From NCBI GenBank assembly GCA_050260275.1, contig JBLNBX010000070.1, forward strand, positions 1 through 7,538: a DNA stretch of 7,538 bases, in the 5' to 3' direction. Positions 6,614 to 7,538 of the stretch are shown piece after piece. Within the stretch, counting starts at the first letter, position 1; each line of letters starts with the position of its first letter. The notes under the pieces were generated by a model. The model did no database searches. It was given only the letters and a program-made list of their open reading frames with translations, and was not told where the DNA came from. This DNA comes from DATMXS01 sp050260275 (GTDB lineage Bacteria; Acidobacteriota; Terriglobia; Bryobacterales; Bryobacteraceae). Made by a program: the position numbers and the translations under genes.

Positions 6614-7538
6614 ATGGAACTTCGCGTTCTCGCGTTTGTGCTTGCCGGCGGCAAGGGGACGCGCCTGTATCCCCTCACGAAGGAGCGCGCCAAGCCGGCC
6701 GTTCCATTCGGCGGCAAGTACCGTATCTGCGACTTCGTTCTGAGCAACTTCATTAATTCCGGTATTTACTCCATCTACGTCCTGATACAGTTCAAGAGCC
6801 AGTCGCTGCTGCAACATCTGCGCGACGGCTGGCAGTTCGCGGGCCCGCTGAGGAACCAGTTCATCATCCCGGTGCCCGCGCAGATGCGCAGCGCCGATGA
6901 GACGTGGTACGAGGGCACAGCGGACGCCATCTATCAGAACATCAACCTGATTGAGCAGGCCGATCCGCACATCATCGCCGTGTTCGGCGCGGATCACGTT
7001 TACCGCATGAACATACGCGAGATGATCGAGTTTCACGAGCAGAAACGCGCGGATGTTACAGTTGCGGCCATCCCGGTTGATAAGCGGCACGCCGCCGAGT
7101 TCGGCGTCATCGAGGCCGCGCCCGACGGGCGCATCCTCGGCTTTTACGAGAAGCGTGCCGATGCGCCGACCATGCCCGGCGACCCCAGCCGTGTCTACGC
7201 CTCGATGGGCAACTACATCTTCTCGACACGGCTCCTCCTCGACGAACTCAGGCGCGACGCCGCCGACGAGAGCAGCTCGCACGACTTTGGCCGCGACATC
7301 CTGCCCCGGCTCGTGGGCCGCTCGCCGATCTATGCGTACGATTTCCAGACCAACTTCATCCCCGGCGAGCCGGCCGGCAAGCCCGCATACTGGCGCGACG
7401 TCGGCACCATCGACGCCTACTACGAAGCCAACATGGACGTGCGCTCCGTAGATCCGGCGCTGAATCTGTACAACCGCCAGTGGCCGCTCATAACTCCCGG
7501 CTACCCGGACGCGCCCGCAAAATTCGTCTTCGACGAGG
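6614..7538 (+). CDS. glgC: Glucose-1-phosphate adenylyltransferase (ADP-glucose pyrophosphorylase), 3'-partial
   Basis: GlgC makes ADP-glucose and pyrophosphate from glucose-1-phosphate and ATP in the cytoplasm, the committed step of bacterial glycogen synthesis. About 308 codons are present; the family is usually about 410-430 residues, so the C-terminal beta-helix domain is cut off by the window end. The nucleotide-binding signature VLAGGKGTRLYPLT is at 9-22, followed by RAKPAVPFGGKYR at 25-37. That stretch includes K27, which corresponds to the Lys of the E. coli fructose-1,6-bisphosphate activator region. WYEGTADAI (98-106) is the second family signature. GADHVY (125-130) carries the catalytic Asp (D127), and FYEK (177-180) supplies the Lys that binds glucose-1-phosphate. 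ASMGNYIF near 199-206 matches the third signature. All key residues of the visible catalytic domain are intact. Allosteric behaviour cannot be judged from this fragment. No other glycogen gene lies in the window; partners such as glgA or glgB could follow downstream. Confidence 0.96.
   Translation, partial: MELRVLAFVLAGGKGTRLYPLTKERAKPAVPFGGKYRICDFVLSNFINSGIYSIYVLIQFKSQSLLQHLRDGWQFAGPLRNQFIIPVPAQMRSADETWYEGTADAIYQNINLIEQADPHIIAVFGADHVYRMNIREMIEFHEQKRADVTVAAIPVDKRHAAEFGVIEAAPDGRILGFYEKRADAPTMPGDPSRVYASMGNYIFSTRLLLDELRRDAADESSSHDFGRDILPRLVGRSPIYAYDFQTNFIPGEPAGKPAYWRDVGTIDAYYEANMDVRSVDPALNLYNRQWPLITPGYPDAPAKFVFDE

Noticed and set aside
1..7538. Mobile elements, CRISPR arrays, toxin-antitoxin or phage-defence genes
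   Set aside because: I saw no transposase, integrase, direct-repeat array, terminal inverted repeats or defence-family motifs anywhere in the window.

Overview
This is a GC-rich (roughly 60-65% G+C by eye) bacterial window with three protein-coding genes, two of them cut by the window edges. The large gene encodes an Omp85 outer-membrane barrel, so the host is a diderm bacterium. The barrel's C-terminus (ending FSIGQAF) and the 4-TM protein family resemble what I associate with Acidobacteriota, particularly Solibacter-like lineages. That placement is an impression and was not tested.

Layout. Positions 1-5535 (+) are one uninterrupted reading frame that enters from upstream. It encodes a periplasm-spanning TamB (DUF490) protein fused in frame to five POTRA domains and a BamA/TamA-type barrel. 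Positions 5536-5599 hold a strong GC-rich hairpin lying between convergent genes, probably a shared terminator. Positions 5600-6253 (-) encode a four-helix membrane protein of unknown function, with a strong ribosome binding site. Positions 6254-6613 are a 360-bp divergent intergenic region with a weak candidate promoter and no convincing gene. From 6614 (+) to the window end runs the first ~308 codons of glgC, ADP-glucose pyrophosphorylase.

How the genes relate. I see no operon: the first and second genes converge and the second and third diverge, so each is probably transcribed separately. The fusion protein belongs to envelope biogenesis, meaning outer-membrane protein insertion and/or inner-to-outer membrane lipid transfer. 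GlgC makes the glucosyl donor for glycogen. Nothing in the sequence links the two pathways.

The standout is the TamB-Omp85 fusion. In Proteobacteria these functions sit in two partner proteins, TamB anchored in the inner membrane and TamA in the outer membrane, which meet through the TamB C-terminus and the TamA POTRA region. Here exactly those two parts are joined by about 15 residues. There is no leftover signal peptide, which argues against a simple lost stop codon between two genes.
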